Source of the DNA: Bifidobacterium [indicum] DSM 20214 = LMG 11587
GTDB lineage: Bacteria; Actinomycetota; Actinomycetes; Actinomycetales; Bifidobacteriaceae
Length of the DNA: 64,000 nt
Reading direction: 5' to 3'
Assembly: GCF_000706765.1 (NCBI RefSeq)
Contig: NZ_CP006018.1
Coordinates: 744,001-808,000 of the forward strand
Each line of letters starts with the position of its first letter. Position 1 is the first letter of the stretch. The notes below the pieces were generated by a model. The model did no database searches. It saw nothing but the letters and a program-made list of their open reading frames with translations, and had not been told where the DNA came from. Below, in pieces: positions 35,814 through 45,494 of this stretch. Position numbers and translations under genes: made by a program.

Positions 35814-35844
35814 ATTGTATGGGTAGGCAAGGGCCGGATGGCAA
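35814..35844 (-). promoter_or_regulatory. Promoter of the orphan lipoprotein
   Basis: On the minus strand TTGCCA (35844-35839) and TACAAT (35819-35814) are 19 bases apart. The -10 lies inside the palindrome CCCAT-TGT-ATGGG (35811-35823), so a repressor bound there would block initiation. No regulator gene is adjacent. Confidence 0.45.
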
Positions 35845-35906
35845 AAGCAGTAGTTCAATTCACATTCATTCCCAAAGGGCATTCCCCGATGCTGGTGGGT
35901 ACGGAC

Positions 35907-37133
35907 TCAGTCCTGGTCCTGACTGATTCGGATGGCGAGTCCTTGGGCCAGGGCATCCATGAAATCCTCTGTGTTCAGCCAGGTCTGGGTTGGTCCTACC
36001 AGTGCCGCCAGGTCCTTGGTCATTTTCCCCGACTCTACCGTTCTGATGACCACATCCTCGAGGGTTTGGGCGAACCGTTCCACGTCGGGTGTTCCATCCA
36101 TCTTTGCGCGCTGCCTGAGCCCGCCCGTCCAGGCATAGATGGAGGCAATAGGATTGGTGGAGGTTTCTTCGCCCTTGACCCAACGTCTGTAGTGCCGTGT
36201 GACGGTGCCATGGGCGGCTTCCGCCTCGATGGTACGCCCGTCTGCTGTCATCAGAACGGAGGTCATCAGTCCTAGCGAGCCGAATCCTTGTGCCACCGAG
36301 TCGGATTGCACATCGCCGTCGTAGTTCTTGCAGGCCCATATATAGCCCCCAGGCCATTTCAGGGAGGAAGCCACCATATCGTCAATCAGCCGATGCTCGT
36401 AGGTCAGTCCCTCCTGCTCGAACCGCTTCTGGTATTCCTCCTGGTATATCTGGGCGAAGATGTCCTTGAAGCGGCCGTCATAGGCCTTGAGGATGGTGTT
36501 CTTGGTGCTCAGGTATACGGGATAATGCCGCATGAGGCCGTAGTTGAGGCAGGCTCGGGCAAAATCGGCGATTGACTGGTCAAGGTTGTATTGGACCTGC
36601 GCAACGCCGGCACCGGGGTAGTCGTAGACCAGATGTTCAATCGGCTGGCCGCCGTCTTCCGGGGTGAAGGTCACTGTCAGGCTTCCCCTGCCTGGAATCC
36701 TGAAATCAGTCGCCTTGTACTGGTCACCGAAGGCATGGCGGGCTACGACGATGGGCTTGGTCCAGCCGGGAACAAGACGGGGGATCCTGTTTATCACAAT
36801 CGGCTCACGAAAGATGGTGCCGCCGAGGATGTTGCGTATGGTTCCATTGGGCGACTTCCACATCCTCTTCAGGCCGAACTCCCTGACCCTGGCCTCGTCC
36901 GGAGTTATCGTCGCGCATTTGACCCCTACGTGTTCGCGCTGGATGGCCCTTGCCGCCTCAATGGTCACGCGATCATCGGTGGCGTCCCTGTTTTCGATAC
37001 CCAGGTCGTAGTAGTCCAGATCCAGATTCAGATACGGGCTGATCAGTTGATCCTTGATCATTTTCCAGATCACGCGGGTCATCTCGTCGCCATCCAGCTC
37101 GACAATACGTCCTTTGACCGTGATTTTCTTCAT
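35907..37133 (-). CDS. icd: Isocitrate dehydrogenase, NADP-dependent
   Basis: The enzyme decarboxylates isocitrate to 2-oxoglutarate and makes NADPH. The 408-residue protein matches the dimeric, eukaryotic-like NADP family rather than the monomeric or E. coli form, with the [19 protein letters not shown] motif, the [19 protein letters not shown] segment and [10 protein letters not shown]. Bifidobacteria have an incomplete TCA cycle, so its likely job is 2-oxoglutarate for glutamate. ATG 37133 is preceded by GAGGGAGT. Confidence 0.94.
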   Translation of the reverse strand: MKKITVKGRIVELDGDEMTRVIWKMIKDQLISPYLNLDLDYYDLGIENRDATDDRVTIEAARAIQREHVGVKCATITPDEARVREFGLKRMWKSPNGTIRNILGGTIFREPIVINRIPRLVPGWTKPIVVARHAFGDQYKATDFRIPGRGSLTVTFTPEDGGQPIEHLVYDYPGAGVAQVQYNLDQSIADFARACLNYGLMRHYPVYLSTKNTILKAYDGRFKDIFAQIYQEEYQKRFEQEGLTYEHRLIDDMVASSLKWPGGYIWACKNYDGDVQSDSVAQGFGSLGLMTSVLMTADGRTIEAEAAHGTVTRHYRRWVKGEETSTNPIASIYAWTGGLRQRAKMDGTPDVERFAQTLEDVVIRTVESGKMTKDLAALVGPTQTWLNTEDFMDALAQGLAIRISQDQD

Positions 37134-37322
37134 TGAGACTCCCTCTGCAGAGCAACCGAGGCGTCAACCCGATCGGGATACGCGACACGCGCCTCATTAC
37201 CTGTCATATCTAGACCACGATTGTTTCCCGCGGTCACAGTGGCGTAACCTGCCCGTAGCAAGAGTCGGGAAGGACCACAGTGGTGCCTTCGGGGTCATAG
37301 AGGGGCATTACCCTTGGTGGCT
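37134..37322. other. Divergent promoter region of icd and guaB3
   Basis: The 189-base gap must contain both promoters. CATAGA near 37296 could be the guaB3 -10 and TAGATA/TATGAC near 37207-37217 (minus) the icd -10. No convincing -35 partners are found. Confidence 0.35.
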
Positions 37323-38447
37323 ATGACACAGGAAATTGAAATCGGTCTCGGCAAGAAGGCCACGGTGGCCTATACCCTCGACGACGTATCCATCCTCCCC
37401 TCGAGGAGGACCCGCGATCCGCAGGACGTATCCACGTCCTGGCAGGTGGATGCTTACGAATTCGACATCCCCCTTGTCGCCGCCCCCATGGATTCGGTCA
37501 CCAGTCCCGAAACCGCCATTGAGCTCGGCAAGTTGGGAGGATTGGGTGTTCTGGACCTGGAAGGTCTCTGGACAAGATACGAAGATCCCAGGCCGCAGTT
37601 CGAGCGCATCGCCGGAGCCGATCCCGACCAAGCCACCAAGGTCATGCAGAGTGTCTACCGGGAACCCATCAAGCCCGAGCTGATCACTCGGCGCCTGCAC
37701 GAGATTCGGGAAGCCGGGGTTACCGTGGCGGGTGCCTTGTCACCCCAGCGGACCCAGGAGTTCTATTCGACGGTGGTGGAAGCCGGCGTGGACCTCTTCG
37801 TGATTCGCGGCACGGCCGTTTCGGCGGAACACGTGTCAAGCAATCATGAGCCTCTCAATCTGAAGCAGTTCATCTATGACCTTGACGTCCCGGTCATTGT
37901 GGGCGGAGCAGCCACCTACCAGGCCGCCCTTCATCTGATGCGTACCGGTGCAGCAGGCGTCCTGGTGGGGTTCGGTGGGGGCGCCTCGTCCACCGACAGT
38001 GCCACCGTCGGCATTCAGGCACCCATGGCAACGGCCATCGCCAACGTGGCCGAGGCACGCAGGGACTACCTGGATGAGTCCGGCGGCAGGTATGTTCAGG
38101 TCATTGCCGACGGTGAGACCGGTACATCCGGATCCTTCATCAAGGCATTGGCCATGGGGGCGGACGCGGTCATGCTGGGCACCCCTCTCGCAAAGTCGAC
38201 GGATGCTCCGGGCCGGGGGATGCACTGGGGTGCCGAGGCGCACCATCCTGACCTGCCCAGAGGCCGTCGTGTACGGGTCGACCGGGTTGGTAGTCTGCAT
38301 GACATCCTCTTCGGCCCGAGCAGTAGGACGGACGGGAGCCTCAACATGATCGGTGCCCTTCGTCGTGCCATGGCCTCGACCGGGTATGTGGACGTGAAGA
38401 GCTTCCAGCGCTGCAAGGTCGCTGTGGCGGCAGGACTGCAGGTCTGA
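37323..38447 (+). CDS. guaB3: GuaB3-family IMP dehydrogenase-related protein
   Basis: This 374-residue protein belongs to the GuaB3 branch of the IMPDH/GMPR superfamily, which lacks the CBS domains of true GuaB. It has the IMPDH-like N terminus (YTLDDVSILPSRRTRDP), the substrate and cation loop region, ADGETGTSGSFIKALAMGADAVMLGTPL and the closing RVDRVGSL segment. The active-site loop equivalent to GPGSxCTTR reads GFGGGASSTDS and has no Cys, so the canonical covalent mechanism is not possible. GuaB3 function differs among reports. ATG 37323 is chosen; TTG 37314 with an AGAGGGG site is an alternative. Confidence 0.88.
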   Translation: MTQEIEIGLGKKATVAYTLDDVSILPSRRTRDPQDVSTSWQVDAYEFDIPLVAAPMDSVTSPETAIELGKLGGLGVLDLEGLWTRYEDPRPQFERIAGADPDQATKVMQSVYREPIKPELITRRLHEIREAGVTVAGALSPQRTQEFYSTVVEAGVDLFVIRGTAVSAEHVSSNHEPLNLKQFIYDLDVPVIVGGAATYQAALHLMRTGAAGVLVGFGGGASSTDSATVGIQAPMATAIANVAEARRDYLDESGGRYVQVIADGETGTSGSFIKALAMGADAVMLGTPLAKSTDAPGRGMHWGAEAHHPDLPRGRRVRVDRVGSLHDILFGPSSRTDGSLNMIGALRRAMASTGYVDVKSFQRCKVAVAAGLQV

Positions 38448-38469
38448 TTCGTTTCTGATTGCAGGTATC

Positions 38470-38504
38470 AACCGGCCGGGCTTGCGCGCTCCGGCCGGTT
38501 TTCC
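38470..38504 (+). terminator. Rho-independent terminator after guaB3
   Basis: AACCGGCCGG and CCGGCCGGTT form a 10-bp stem around an 11-base loop and are followed by TT. It starts 22 bases after the guaB3 stop. Confidence 0.75.
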
Positions 38505-38709
38505 ATGACGGGTTACTTCATTGGCGCCGTGGTTGTCGCCGATGGTATGTGCAGGTTTCTGTTCGGAAGCCCGTAAATGTGACCTGACACACACTTCACT
38601 TTTCCTCTTCCCCTTCATAGCGTTGGTTTCGTGTTGTCGACCGATCCGGAATCCTCCGGGCGGCCATGCCGCGAAGTTGTTCCTCGGGGGAGGACCGCGC
38701 CTCAAGCGC
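38505..38709. other. Gap before the Rv3235-like gene
   Basis: About 205 bases with a GGGGGAGGA sequence at 38686-38694, an unusually distant ribosome-binding site for the gene that follows. Nothing else is recognised. Confidence 0.35.
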
Positions 38710-39282
38710 ATGATTATTATGCTCAATACAAATCCGAACGCCATAGATCTTGTTCCCGTGTGGGAAGACAAGCAAAACCAAACACCAGCCGACAGGGGCA
38801 GGTGGGGGACGCCCCCGCAAAGGCTAAGTGGTTATGAAGAGACGATTCTGATAGGGGAGTCGAAAATTCCCGTCAACGTCAGAACAGTCAATCACTTCGG
38901 TGCCGAAGAAGCCACCGATGGTCGGACCATGGAGACCTTCGTATCCAATCTCTGTTCCCTGGTCATGCGATCATTCGAATTCCTGCGTGGTCGACTGTCT
39001 CTCGCCCCTTTGGAACGCATCTGCTCATATGGTTGTCGGAAGCGTTTGCGTGTCTTCGCCGGGTTGCTGGGGGCCACCAAGTTGGGCGTTGCCGAGGTGG
39101 GTGTCAAAGGTGCCGAGATACATCTGCCGCTTGTTCCCAGGACTGTGGAGATTTACCGCTCTTCACCCAGGGAGTACAGCGTCACCTTGGGCTTCTTGGT
39201 GGGAGAATCGCCGATTCTTGCCACTGAAGTCGTGAGATTGCTCGGCTCCCGGTGGGTCTGTACGGAACTCGATTTGGGATAA
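38710..39282 (+). CDS. Rv3235-like protein of unknown function
   Basis: This 190-residue basic protein has no signal or membrane segment. Its C-terminal half resembles the actinobacterial Rv3235 family (DUF6459), notably the Arg-rich helix and the closing W-x-C-T-x-L-x-L-G tail (SRWVCTELDLG). The N-terminal part is disordered. The function of that family is unknown. ATG 38710 is the first in-frame ATG after the GGGGGAGGA site, but the gap of 15 bases is long, and ATG 38719 is possible. It sits between a terminator and the acyl-CoA synthetase gene, 27 bases upstream of the latter. Confidence 0.65.
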   Translation: MIIMLNTNPNAIDLVPVWEDKQNQTPADRGRWGTPPQRLSGYEETILIGESKIPVNVRTVNHFGAEEATDGRTMETFVSNLCSLVMRSFEFLRGRLSLAPLERICSYGCRKRLRVFAGLLGATKLGVAEVGVKGAEIHLPLVPRTVEIYRSSPREYSVTLGFLVGESPILATEVVRLLGSRWVCTELDLG

Positions 39283-39309
39283 TGAAGCATCTTGGCAGGT
39301 ATCCGCCAT

Positions 39310-41295
39310 ATGATGGTTCCTATGTTGCGCGAATATACGGTCGAAATCCAACATCCCACGACCGACAAAGACACCATCTACTCCCTTCTGGCCAATCGTA
39401 CGGCCAGGGATCCGGAGGAGTTGATAGCCCAGTGGCAAGACCCGCTGACCAGGAACTGGCATGACGTCAAAGCAGGGCAGATGTCGGAGCGGGTCCGCGC
39501 CGTGGCCAAGGGAATGCTGGCCCTGGGGGTAACCAAGGGAAGCACCGTGGTGATCTACGCCCCGACCAGTTATGACTGGGGGGTGACCGACTTCGCCTGC
39601 GCCGCCATCGGAGCCGTCTCGGTTCCCATCTATGAGACCGATTCAGCCCGTCAGGCCCAGAAGATTGTTCAGGATGTGGACTGCGTCCTGGCCTTCGCGG
39701 GCGATTCCGACCATTCCCAGATACTGGAACAGGTCAGAGGTTCATCACCCAAGCTCAAGTATGTCTTCAACTTCCAGGCGGGCGGCCTGAACGCGGTCAG
39801 CGACTTCGGGCAGTCCATCTCGGATGAACAGCTCGACCAGGCCATCGCCCAGATCAAGACCGACGACCTGGCCACCATCGTCTATACATCGGGATCCACA
39901 GGTGAGCCCAAGGGGGCCATGCTGACCAATCGCAACTTCATGCATATCGTCTTCGTCGGTTGGGACGTGCTTTACCATATGCCGGCGGCCCCGTCCCGCC
40001 TGATGCTCTTCCTGCCCCTGGCCCATTGCTTCGCCCGCTACATTCAATATGTCGCCATCGGCGCCCAGGGTGTGGTCGGATACGTCTCCGGATCAAAGCA
40101 CCTCCTGAGCGATTTGCGCACCTTCCGTCCCACCTACCTTCTGGGCGTCCCCAGGGTCTTCGAGAAGGTCTACAACGCCGCCTCGCAGAAGGCCGGCACC
40201 GGACTGGCCGGCAAGGTATTCGCCAAGGCCGCCGAACATTTCACCAAGTGGTCCAAGGACGAACAGGAGGGACGCGGACATTCGCCGCTCACCCGTCTGG
40301 CCCACGCTTTCTACAGCAAGACGGTAGGCAGCACAATCAACTCCGCCCTTGGTTCCAACCTAAGCTTCCTGGCCTGCGGTGGCGCACCCATGAACGCCGA
40401 CCTGGCCCACTTCTTCAACGGAATCGATGGCATCACCTTCATTCAGGGATATGGGATGACCGAAACGGCAGCCCCCTGCATCGTCAATTTCGAGGATGCC
40501 AACAAGGTGGGTTCGGTCGGTCGGCCCGGCTCGGGAATCACGGCCAGGTTGAGCGATGATGACGAACTCATGGTCAAGGGTCCCAGCGTCTTTTCGGGGT
40601 ACTACAAGAACCCCGAGCTGAATAAGACCGTTCTGGACAAGGACGGTTGGCTCCACACCGGTGACCTGGCCCAGATAGACGACCAGGGCTTCGTCTACAT
40701 CACCGGCCGCAAGAAGGATGTCATCATCACTGCAGGTGGTAAGAACGTGAGTCCGGCCCCCATGGAGGATGCCATCTGCACCTGCCCGATCGTCTCCCAG
40801 GCTGTGGTCGTCGGCGATGGAAGGCCCTTCATCGGTGCCTTGTTGACCCTGGACGAGGGGATGCTCAAGTCCTGGCTGACATCACAGGGGTTGGATGCCG
40901 ACATGACCATGGAGGAGGCCAGCCGCAACGACGCCATCCGAGCCTTCATCCAGCAGTACGTGGACCAGGCCAACAGTGATGTCTCCCGTGCCGAATCGGT
41001 CAGGAAGTTCGTCATCCTCGATAAGGACTTCAGTGAAGAGGATAAGACCCTGACGCCGAGCATGAAAGTCGTTCGACCAGAGGTCCTTCGGCAGTATGCG
41101 GATGTGATCGACAAGGTCCTTTACGCCCCCAGGAGCACAGGCAAGGCCCCGACTGCCAACCCCCTGGTGACCAAGGCGAAGACGACCGTAAGCGACTCAT
41201 TGGCCAGCGTATCGGGTAAGTTCCGTGAGACCACAGCCCGCGTAGAGTCCAGGACCGATTCCGACAATCAGGACGAGAATACAAGCAAGGAGTAA
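39310..41295 (+). CDS. Long-chain fatty acid-CoA ligase (AMP-binding)
   Basis: This ANL-superfamily enzyme activates a carboxylate as an acyl-AMP and then acyl-CoA, here most likely long-chain fatty acids (FadD15/FACS-like). The product of about 661 residues has the P-loop [13 protein letters not shown], the A5 motif [11 protein letters not shown], the A7/A8 motifs ([30 protein letters not shown]) and the catalytic Lys near the end ([10 protein letters not shown]). A disordered C-terminal tail of about 45 residues follows. The exact start (39310, 39313 or 39322) is uncertain. Five bases separate it from def. Confidence 0.9.
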   Translation: MMVPMLREYTVEIQHPTTDKDTIYSLLANRTARDPEELIAQWQDPLTRNWHDVKAGQMSERVRAVAKGMLALGVTKGSTVVIYAPTSYDWGVTDFACAAIGAVSVPIYETDSARQAQKIVQDVDCVLAFAGDSDHSQILEQVRGSSPKLKYVFNFQAGGLNAVSDFGQSISDEQLDQAIAQIKTDDLATIVYTSGSTGEPKGAMLTNRNFMHIVFVGWDVLYHMPAAPSRLMLFLPLAHCFARYIQYVAIGAQGVVGYVSGSKHLLSDLRTFRPTYLLGVPRVFEKVYNAASQKAGTGLAGKVFAKAAEHFTKWSKDEQEGRGHSPLTRLAHAFYSKTVGSTINSALGSNLSFLACGGAPMNADLAHFFNGIDGITFIQGYGMTETAAPCIVNFEDANKVGSVGRPGSGITARLSDDDELMVKGPSVFSGYYKNPELNKTVLDKDGWLHTGDLAQIDDQGFVYITGRKKDVIITAGGKNVSPAPMEDAICTCPIVSQAVVVGDGRPFIGALLTLDEGMLKSWLTSQGLDADMTMEEASRNDAIRAFIQQYVDQANSDVSRAESVRKFVILDKDFSEEDKTLTPSMKVVRPEVLRQYADVIDKVLYAPRSTGKAPTANPLVTKAKTTVSDSLASVSGKFRETTARVESRTDSDNQDENTSKE

Positions 41296-41300
41296 GAGTA

Positions 41301-41783
41301 GTGGCGATTCGTACGATCAGAGTGGTTCCCGACCCGGTGTTGCGCACCCCCTGCGATCCGGTCAAGACCATTACACCGGCCGTGAGGAGTCTGGTGCAGG
41401 ACCTGGTCGACACCGTTGATGATCCAGGCAGGGCTGGTCTGTCGGCCAATCAGATCGGGGTCGGTCTGCGAGTCTTCTCCTACAACATCGGCGGCAAGGT
41501 GGGGTATATCATCAATCCCGTCATCGATGAGACCCAGGGGGAGCAGTACGGTGAGGAAGGTTGCCTCTCCCTTCCGAATCTCTGGTATCCGACCCGAAGG
41601 GCCGAATATGCCAAGGCGCACGGAATCAACCTGGATGGGCAGACCGTCACCCTGGAGGGTCGCGGAATCATGGGCAGGATGATTCAGCATGAGTGCGACC
41701 ACCTGGATGGGCACGTGTACATCGATCGTCTTGAGAAGGAAGCCAGGCGGAAGGCCATGCGCGAACTTCGTTCAGGTCGATGA
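41301..41783 (+). CDS. def: Peptide deformylase
   Basis: Def removes the formyl group from new proteins using an active-site metal. The 160-residue protein has all three family motifs: GLSANQIG (motif I, variant of GxGLAAxQ), EGCLSLP (Cys ligand) and QHECDHLDG (HExxH). GTG 41301 follows AAGGAG. The motif I Ser in place of the first Ala is a mild variant. It lies between the acyl-CoA ligase gene and rpsB. Confidence 0.93.
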   Translation: MAIRTIRVVPDPVLRTPCDPVKTITPAVRSLVQDLVDTVDDPGRAGLSANQIGVGLRVFSYNIGGKVGYIINPVIDETQGEQYGEEGCLSLPNLWYPTRRAEYAKAHGINLDGQTVTLEGRGIMGRMIQHECDHLDGHVYIDRLEKEARRKAMRELRSGR

Positions 41784-42015
41784 CGGTCTGAACGGCTAGT
41801 CGGTTACCTGATTTGAAATCGCCCTGGGGTGGTACACTGGAAGGAGTGTGCCATATGGTGGAAGTCGCTGTCACGGGTGGTCTTCCGCAATCCTGTACCC
41901 AACCAGGCACGCATAAATCGCGTCATGTCCGCGACGCCCTGTGTCGGTCGGCCCTGTCAAGAGCTGCACGCAGGCGCGCATGACCAGGCAATAACCGACA
42001 ATGAAAGGCAATGAC
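41784..42015. other. Leader and promoter region of rpsB
   Basis: This 232-base gap precedes the rpsB-tsf operon. TTGAAA at 41813-41818 and TACACT at 41833-41838 are only 14 bases apart, too close for a normal promoter. AAAGG before ATG 42016 is the ribosome-binding site. Any S2 autoregulatory structure is not identified. Confidence 0.3.
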
Positions 42016-42840
42016 ATGGCACAGATCACCATGAGCGAGATGTTGAAGGCCGGCGTTCACTTCGGGCATCAGACCCGTCGCTGGAACCCCAAGATGAAGC
42101 AGTACATCCTGGTGGAGCGTAACGGAATCCACATCATCAACCTCTTCAAGTCGCTCGACATGATCGACAAGGCTTACGACTTCATCAAGGAGACCGTGGC
42201 CCACAACGGCACCGTCCTCTTCGTCGGCACCAAGAAGCAGGCCCAGGAAGCCATCAAGACCCAGGCCACCAGGGTGAACATGCCCTACGTCTCCGAGCGT
42301 TGGCTGGGCGGCATGCTGACCAACTTCCAGACCGTCACCAAGAGGGTCGGTCGTTTGAAGGAACTTGAGGAGATGGACTTCGACGATGTCCGTGGCTCCG
42401 GTCTGACCAAGAAGGAACTGCTCCTGCTCCGTCGTGAGAAGGACAAGCTGGAGCGCCAGCTGGGCGGTATCCGCAACATGAACCGTACCCCCTCCGTGCT
42501 CTTTGTGGTCGACATCAACAAGGAGGCCCTGGCGGTCGCGGAGGCCAAGAAGCTGGGTATCCCGGTTGTGGCCCTGGTCGACACCAACACGGATCCCGAA
42601 CTGGTCGACTACCCGATTCCCGCCAACGATGATGCAATCCGCGGTGTGGAGCTCCTGACCAGCCTCATGGCGGATGCCGTGGCCGATGGTCTTCTGGAGC
42701 GTTCCGGGAAGGCCGCCAAGGCCGAAGAGACGGGTGATCAGCCCATGGCCGAGTGGGAGAAGAACCTGCTCGAGAACAAGGAAGGCGAGGATAAGCCTGC
42801 CGAGGAGACCCCGGCTGCTCCTGCCGCCGAAGCCGAGTGA
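42016..42840 (+). CDS. rpsB: 30S ribosomal protein S2
   Basis: S2 (uS2) joins the small subunit late and is needed for S1-type interactions with mRNA. The 274-residue protein has the family's full core from [19 protein letters not shown] to the TSLMADAV helix. A Glu/Ala-rich acidic tail of about 45 residues extends it, common in Actinobacteria. ATG 42016 is preferred over ATG 42001, since AAAGG lies seven bases before it. It heads the rpsB-tsf operon. Confidence 0.97.
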   Translation: MAQITMSEMLKAGVHFGHQTRRWNPKMKQYILVERNGIHIINLFKSLDMIDKAYDFIKETVAHNGTVLFVGTKKQAQEAIKTQATRVNMPYVSERWLGGMLTNFQTVTKRVGRLKELEEMDFDDVRGSGLTKKELLLLRREKDKLERQLGGIRNMNRTPSVLFVVDINKEALAVAEAKKLGIPVVALVDTNTDPELVDYPIPANDDAIRGVELLTSLMADAVADGLLERSGKAAKAEETGDQPMAEWEKNLLENKEGEDKPAEETPAAPAAEAE

Positions 42841-42873
42841 TACGGGCTTCCTGAACCACCATATTGTTTCTTT

Positions 42874-42901
42874 CCGTCCCGACCGGGTGTCGGGGCGGTT
42901 T
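42874..42901 (+). terminator. Hairpin between rpsB and tsf, attenuator-like
   Basis: A 10-bp stem (one T-G pair) with a CGGGT loop is followed by only TTT, then the tsf ribosome-binding site GAGGAG. It may cause partial termination and lower tsf expression relative to rpsB. Confidence 0.55.
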
Positions 42902-42915
42902 AGTGAGGAGTTGTT

Positions 42916-43770
42916 ATGGCAAAGATCACCGCTGCACTGATCAAGGAGCTGCGTGACCAGACCGGCGCCGGAATGATGGACGTCAAGAAGGCCCTGACCG
43001 AGGCCGATGGTGACATCGCCCGCGCCAAGGAGATTATCCGCGCCACCGGTATCCAGGCGGCAGGAGCACGCGAGGGTCGCAAGGCCCAGGAGGGTCTGAT
43101 CGCCTCCACCATCACTGATGGTGGGCAGGGACAGATCGGCTATGCAGTCGAGCTCAATTCCGAGACCGATTTTGTGGCCAAGACCCCCCAGTTCGTGGAC
43201 TTCGGCAAGGAAATCATCGAGGATGTGGCCAAGGCCGACGCCTCTGATGCCGACCAGGTCTCCAAGGCTCCCTCCAAGGCCGGTACCGTCAACGATACCG
43301 TTGAGGAGGCGGGTGCCCTCTTCCATGAGCATGTGAAGATCGGTCAGGTCGCCAGGGTCGAGGGTCCGCACGTCGAGATCTACGCCCACCGGAAGTCGGC
43401 TGAGATGCCCCCGTCCATCGTGGCCATGATTGCCACTGATGAGGCCGGCGCCTCGGTAGCTCATGAGGTTGCCCTGCAGATTTCGGCCATGAGCCCCAGG
43501 TGGCTCTCCCGCGAGGACGTCCCTGCTGATGTGGTGGAGTCCGAGCGTCGTGTGGCCACTGAGAAGTCACAGGCTGAAGGCAAGCCCGAGCAGATCATCC
43601 CCAAGATTGTCGAAGGGCGCCTGAACGCCTTCTTCAAGGAGAGTGTTCTGCTTGAGCAGCAGTACGTGAAGGACTCTTCCAAGACTGTCGGCGACCTCTT
43701 CAAGGAAACGGGCGGCAAGGCTCTGTCCTTTGCCCGCATCGAGGTCGGCACGGGTGACGACGAGGAGTAA
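42916..43770 (+). CDS. tsf: Translation elongation factor Ts
   Basis: EF-Ts recycles EF-Tu by exchanging GDP for GTP. The 284-residue protein has the N-terminal UBA-like signature (LRDQTGAGMMDVKKAL) and the core with the TDFVAK motif; the dimerisation part and C-terminal module are intact. The ATG follows GAGGAG. It ends in an acidic tail (DDEE). Confidence 0.97.
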   Translation: MAKITAALIKELRDQTGAGMMDVKKALTEADGDIARAKEIIRATGIQAAGAREGRKAQEGLIASTITDGGQGQIGYAVELNSETDFVAKTPQFVDFGKEIIEDVAKADASDADQVSKAPSKAGTVNDTVEEAGALFHEHVKIGQVARVEGPHVEIYAHRKSAEMPPSIVAMIATDEAGASVAHEVALQISAMSPRWLSREDVPADVVESERRVATEKSQAEGKPEQIIPKIVEGRLNAFFKESVLLEQQYVKDSSKTVGDLFKETGGKALSFARIEVGTGDDEE

Positions 43771-43811
43771 GTCGTGACCGGTGCCTCTTCGGCCCGATAG
43801 GATGTTCCGCT

Positions 43812-43851
43812 CAAGGGAGGCGGCCCGTGTGGTCGCCTCCCTTGTTGTATT
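43812..43851 (+). terminator. Rho-independent terminator after tsf
   Basis: CAAGGGAGGCG and CGCCTCCCTTG form an 11-bp stem around an 11-base loop, followed by TTGTATT. It separates rpsB-tsf from pyrH. Confidence 0.85.
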
Positions 43852-44048
43852 CCGGCGGGGCTCGTTTTGTAGACCTTTACTGGCCGTGTTCTACGGCCCG
43901 CCTCTTCAGAACCCTGTCCGTCCCGGTGTTGTCGGTCTTTGAAGGTAGCCTGAGTGACGGTTCATAGGCCTGGTATATCAGCATTAAGGATGGTTCTTGC
44001 ATGACCCGATCTGGCAGACTTGAAGGCGAATCGTTCGGAGGACGTTCT
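43852..44048. other. Promoter region of pyrH
   Basis: After the tsf terminator, 197 bases precede the pyrH start used here. TTGAAG near 43939 and CATAGG 18 bases later form a weak promoter candidate. A TATATC near 43974 is another -10 possibility. Confidence 0.3.
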
Positions 44049-44813
44049 TTGCGGTGCATCGTAGACAATGTTGAAAGTGGTGGTCATACAACCCCCAGGA
44101 GGGTCCTTCTCAAGCTGTCGGGTGAGGCCTTTGGCGGCGGACAGGTCGGCATCGACGTCGAAGTCGTTCAGCGTGTGGCCAAAGAGATTGTTGAGGCCGT
44201 CAGGACCGGTGTCCAGGTGGCGATTGTGGTCGGCGGAGGCAACTTCTTCCGTGGTGCAGAACTCAGCCAGGCAGGCATAGAGCGTTCACGAGGCGACTAC
44301 ATGGGTATGCTGGGAACGGTCATGAACTGTCTTGCCCTTCAGGACTTCCTTGAGCAGGAGGGGCAGGCCACGCGTGTTCAGACCGCAATCACCATGGGCC
44401 AGGTCGCTGAACCATACATTCCCCTGAAGGCCATCAGGCACTTGGAAAAGGGCCGTGTTGTGATTTTTGGTGCCGGTGCCGGACTTCCATACTTCTCGAC
44501 CGATACGGTCTCCATCCAACGTGCCCTGGAGATTCACTGTTCCGAGGTTCTCATGGGCAAGAACGGCGTGGACGGTGTCTACACCTCCGACCCCCGTAAG
44601 GACTCTTCGGCCAGCATGTTCACACGCCTGAGCTACCAGCGCGCCCTGGTCGACAACCTGGCGGTGATGGATGCCTCGGCCCTGTCCATGGCCAGGGACA
44701 ACTCTATGCCGATTCGTGTTTTCGGCCTGGAAGGGGAAGGCAACGTTACGGGCGCCCTCCAGGGTAAGGAGCTTGGCACGTTGGTCATGAACGGGGAGGA
44801 CGTCGCCCTCTGA
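44049..44813 (+). CDS. pyrH: Uridylate kinase
   Basis: PyrH phosphorylates UMP to UDP; the bacterial enzyme is a hexamer of amino-acid-kinase fold, regulated by GTP and UTP. The core from [14 protein letters not shown] through [24 protein letters not shown] and the final GTLV segment is complete. TTG 44049 has a strong CGGAGGA site six bases upstream and gives 254 residues. ATG 44001 with AAGGA is a real alternative (270 residues). The lead before the core is not conserved, so I cannot decide firmly. pyrH-frr is the usual order after tsf. Confidence 0.93.
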   Translation: MRCIVDNVESGGHTTPRRVLLKLSGEAFGGGQVGIDVEVVQRVAKEIVEAVRTGVQVAIVVGGGNFFRGAELSQAGIERSRGDYMGMLGTVMNCLALQDFLEQEGQATRVQTAITMGQVAEPYIPLKAIRHLEKGRVVIFGAGAGLPYFSTDTVSIQRALEIHCSEVLMGKNGVDGVYTSDPRKDSSASMFTRLSYQRALVDNLAVMDASALSMARDNSMPIRVFGLEGEGNVTGALQGKELGTLVMNGEDVAL

Positions 44814-44915
44814 CGGCAGGCCGCCGCCTTGGCCCAGCAGGGCCACAGGCCTTACAGTAGTTGATAGGCAGAACCTGCAATAAGCAGGAATGCACCCAGC
44901 AGCAAGGAGCAGATC

Positions 44916-45470
44916 ATGACCACAGTGGTGGATCAGGCCAAGGACCAGATGGACAAGACCATCGAGGCCACGAAGGAGAACTTCGCGGGTATACGGACCG
45001 GAAGGGCCAATCCCTCCTTCCTCAATGACATCATGGTGGACTATTACGGTGCTCCCACCCCGATCAAGGCTCTGGCCTCCATCGGTGTACCTGAACCCCG
45101 AACCCTGGCTGTGACCCCCTTTGATGCTTCTCAGGCCGGTGCGGTGGAGAAGGCCATCAGGGATTCCGATTTGGGCGTCAATCCGAACCGTGACGGAAAC
45201 GTAATCCGGGTGACCATGCCCGAGCTGACCGAGGATCGTCGCCGCGACTATGTCAAGATCGCCAAGACCAAGGCGGAGGAAGGCAAGGTCGCCGTCCGCA
45301 ATATCCGCCGTAAGGTCAAGGAGGATCTTGAAGCCAAGGTCAAGGATGGGGATCTTGGCGAGGATGAGGGCAACCGGCTCCAGAAGGAGCTGGAGACCGT
45401 CACCAAGCAGAAAAGCGACACGATTGACCAGCTGCTGGAAGCCAAGGAGAAGGAGATTCTCGAGGTCTGA
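44916..45470 (+). CDS. frr: Ribosome recycling factor
   Basis: RRF splits post-termination ribosomes with EF-G. The 184-residue protein is full length with the three-helix bundle (IRTGRANPSFLNDIMVDYYGAPTP as the first-domain mark, and the RRDYVK and NIRRKVKEDL helices). AAGGAG lies before the ATG. A TACAGT about 60 bases upstream might be a promoter element. Confidence 0.97.
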   Translation: MTTVVDQAKDQMDKTIEATKENFAGIRTGRANPSFLNDIMVDYYGAPTPIKALASIGVPEPRTLAVTPFDASQAGAVEKAIRDSDLGVNPNRDGNVIRVTMPELTEDRRRDYVKIAKTKAEEGKVAVRNIRRKVKEDLEAKVKDGDLGEDEGNRLQKELETVTKQKSDTIDQLLEAKEKEILEV

Positions 45471-45494
45471 ACCACTCGGGAGAATCCACTGTTC

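Noticed and set aside
41813-41838. Promoter TTGAAA / TACACT before rpsB
   Set aside because: The 14-base spacer is too short for a normal sigma-A promoter; kept only as a remark.
41923-43464. 513-codon minus-strand open frame over rpsB and tsf
   Set aside because: It covers two ribosomal-operon genes in antisense and its Leu/Gly/Asp-rich translation is typical of such shadows.
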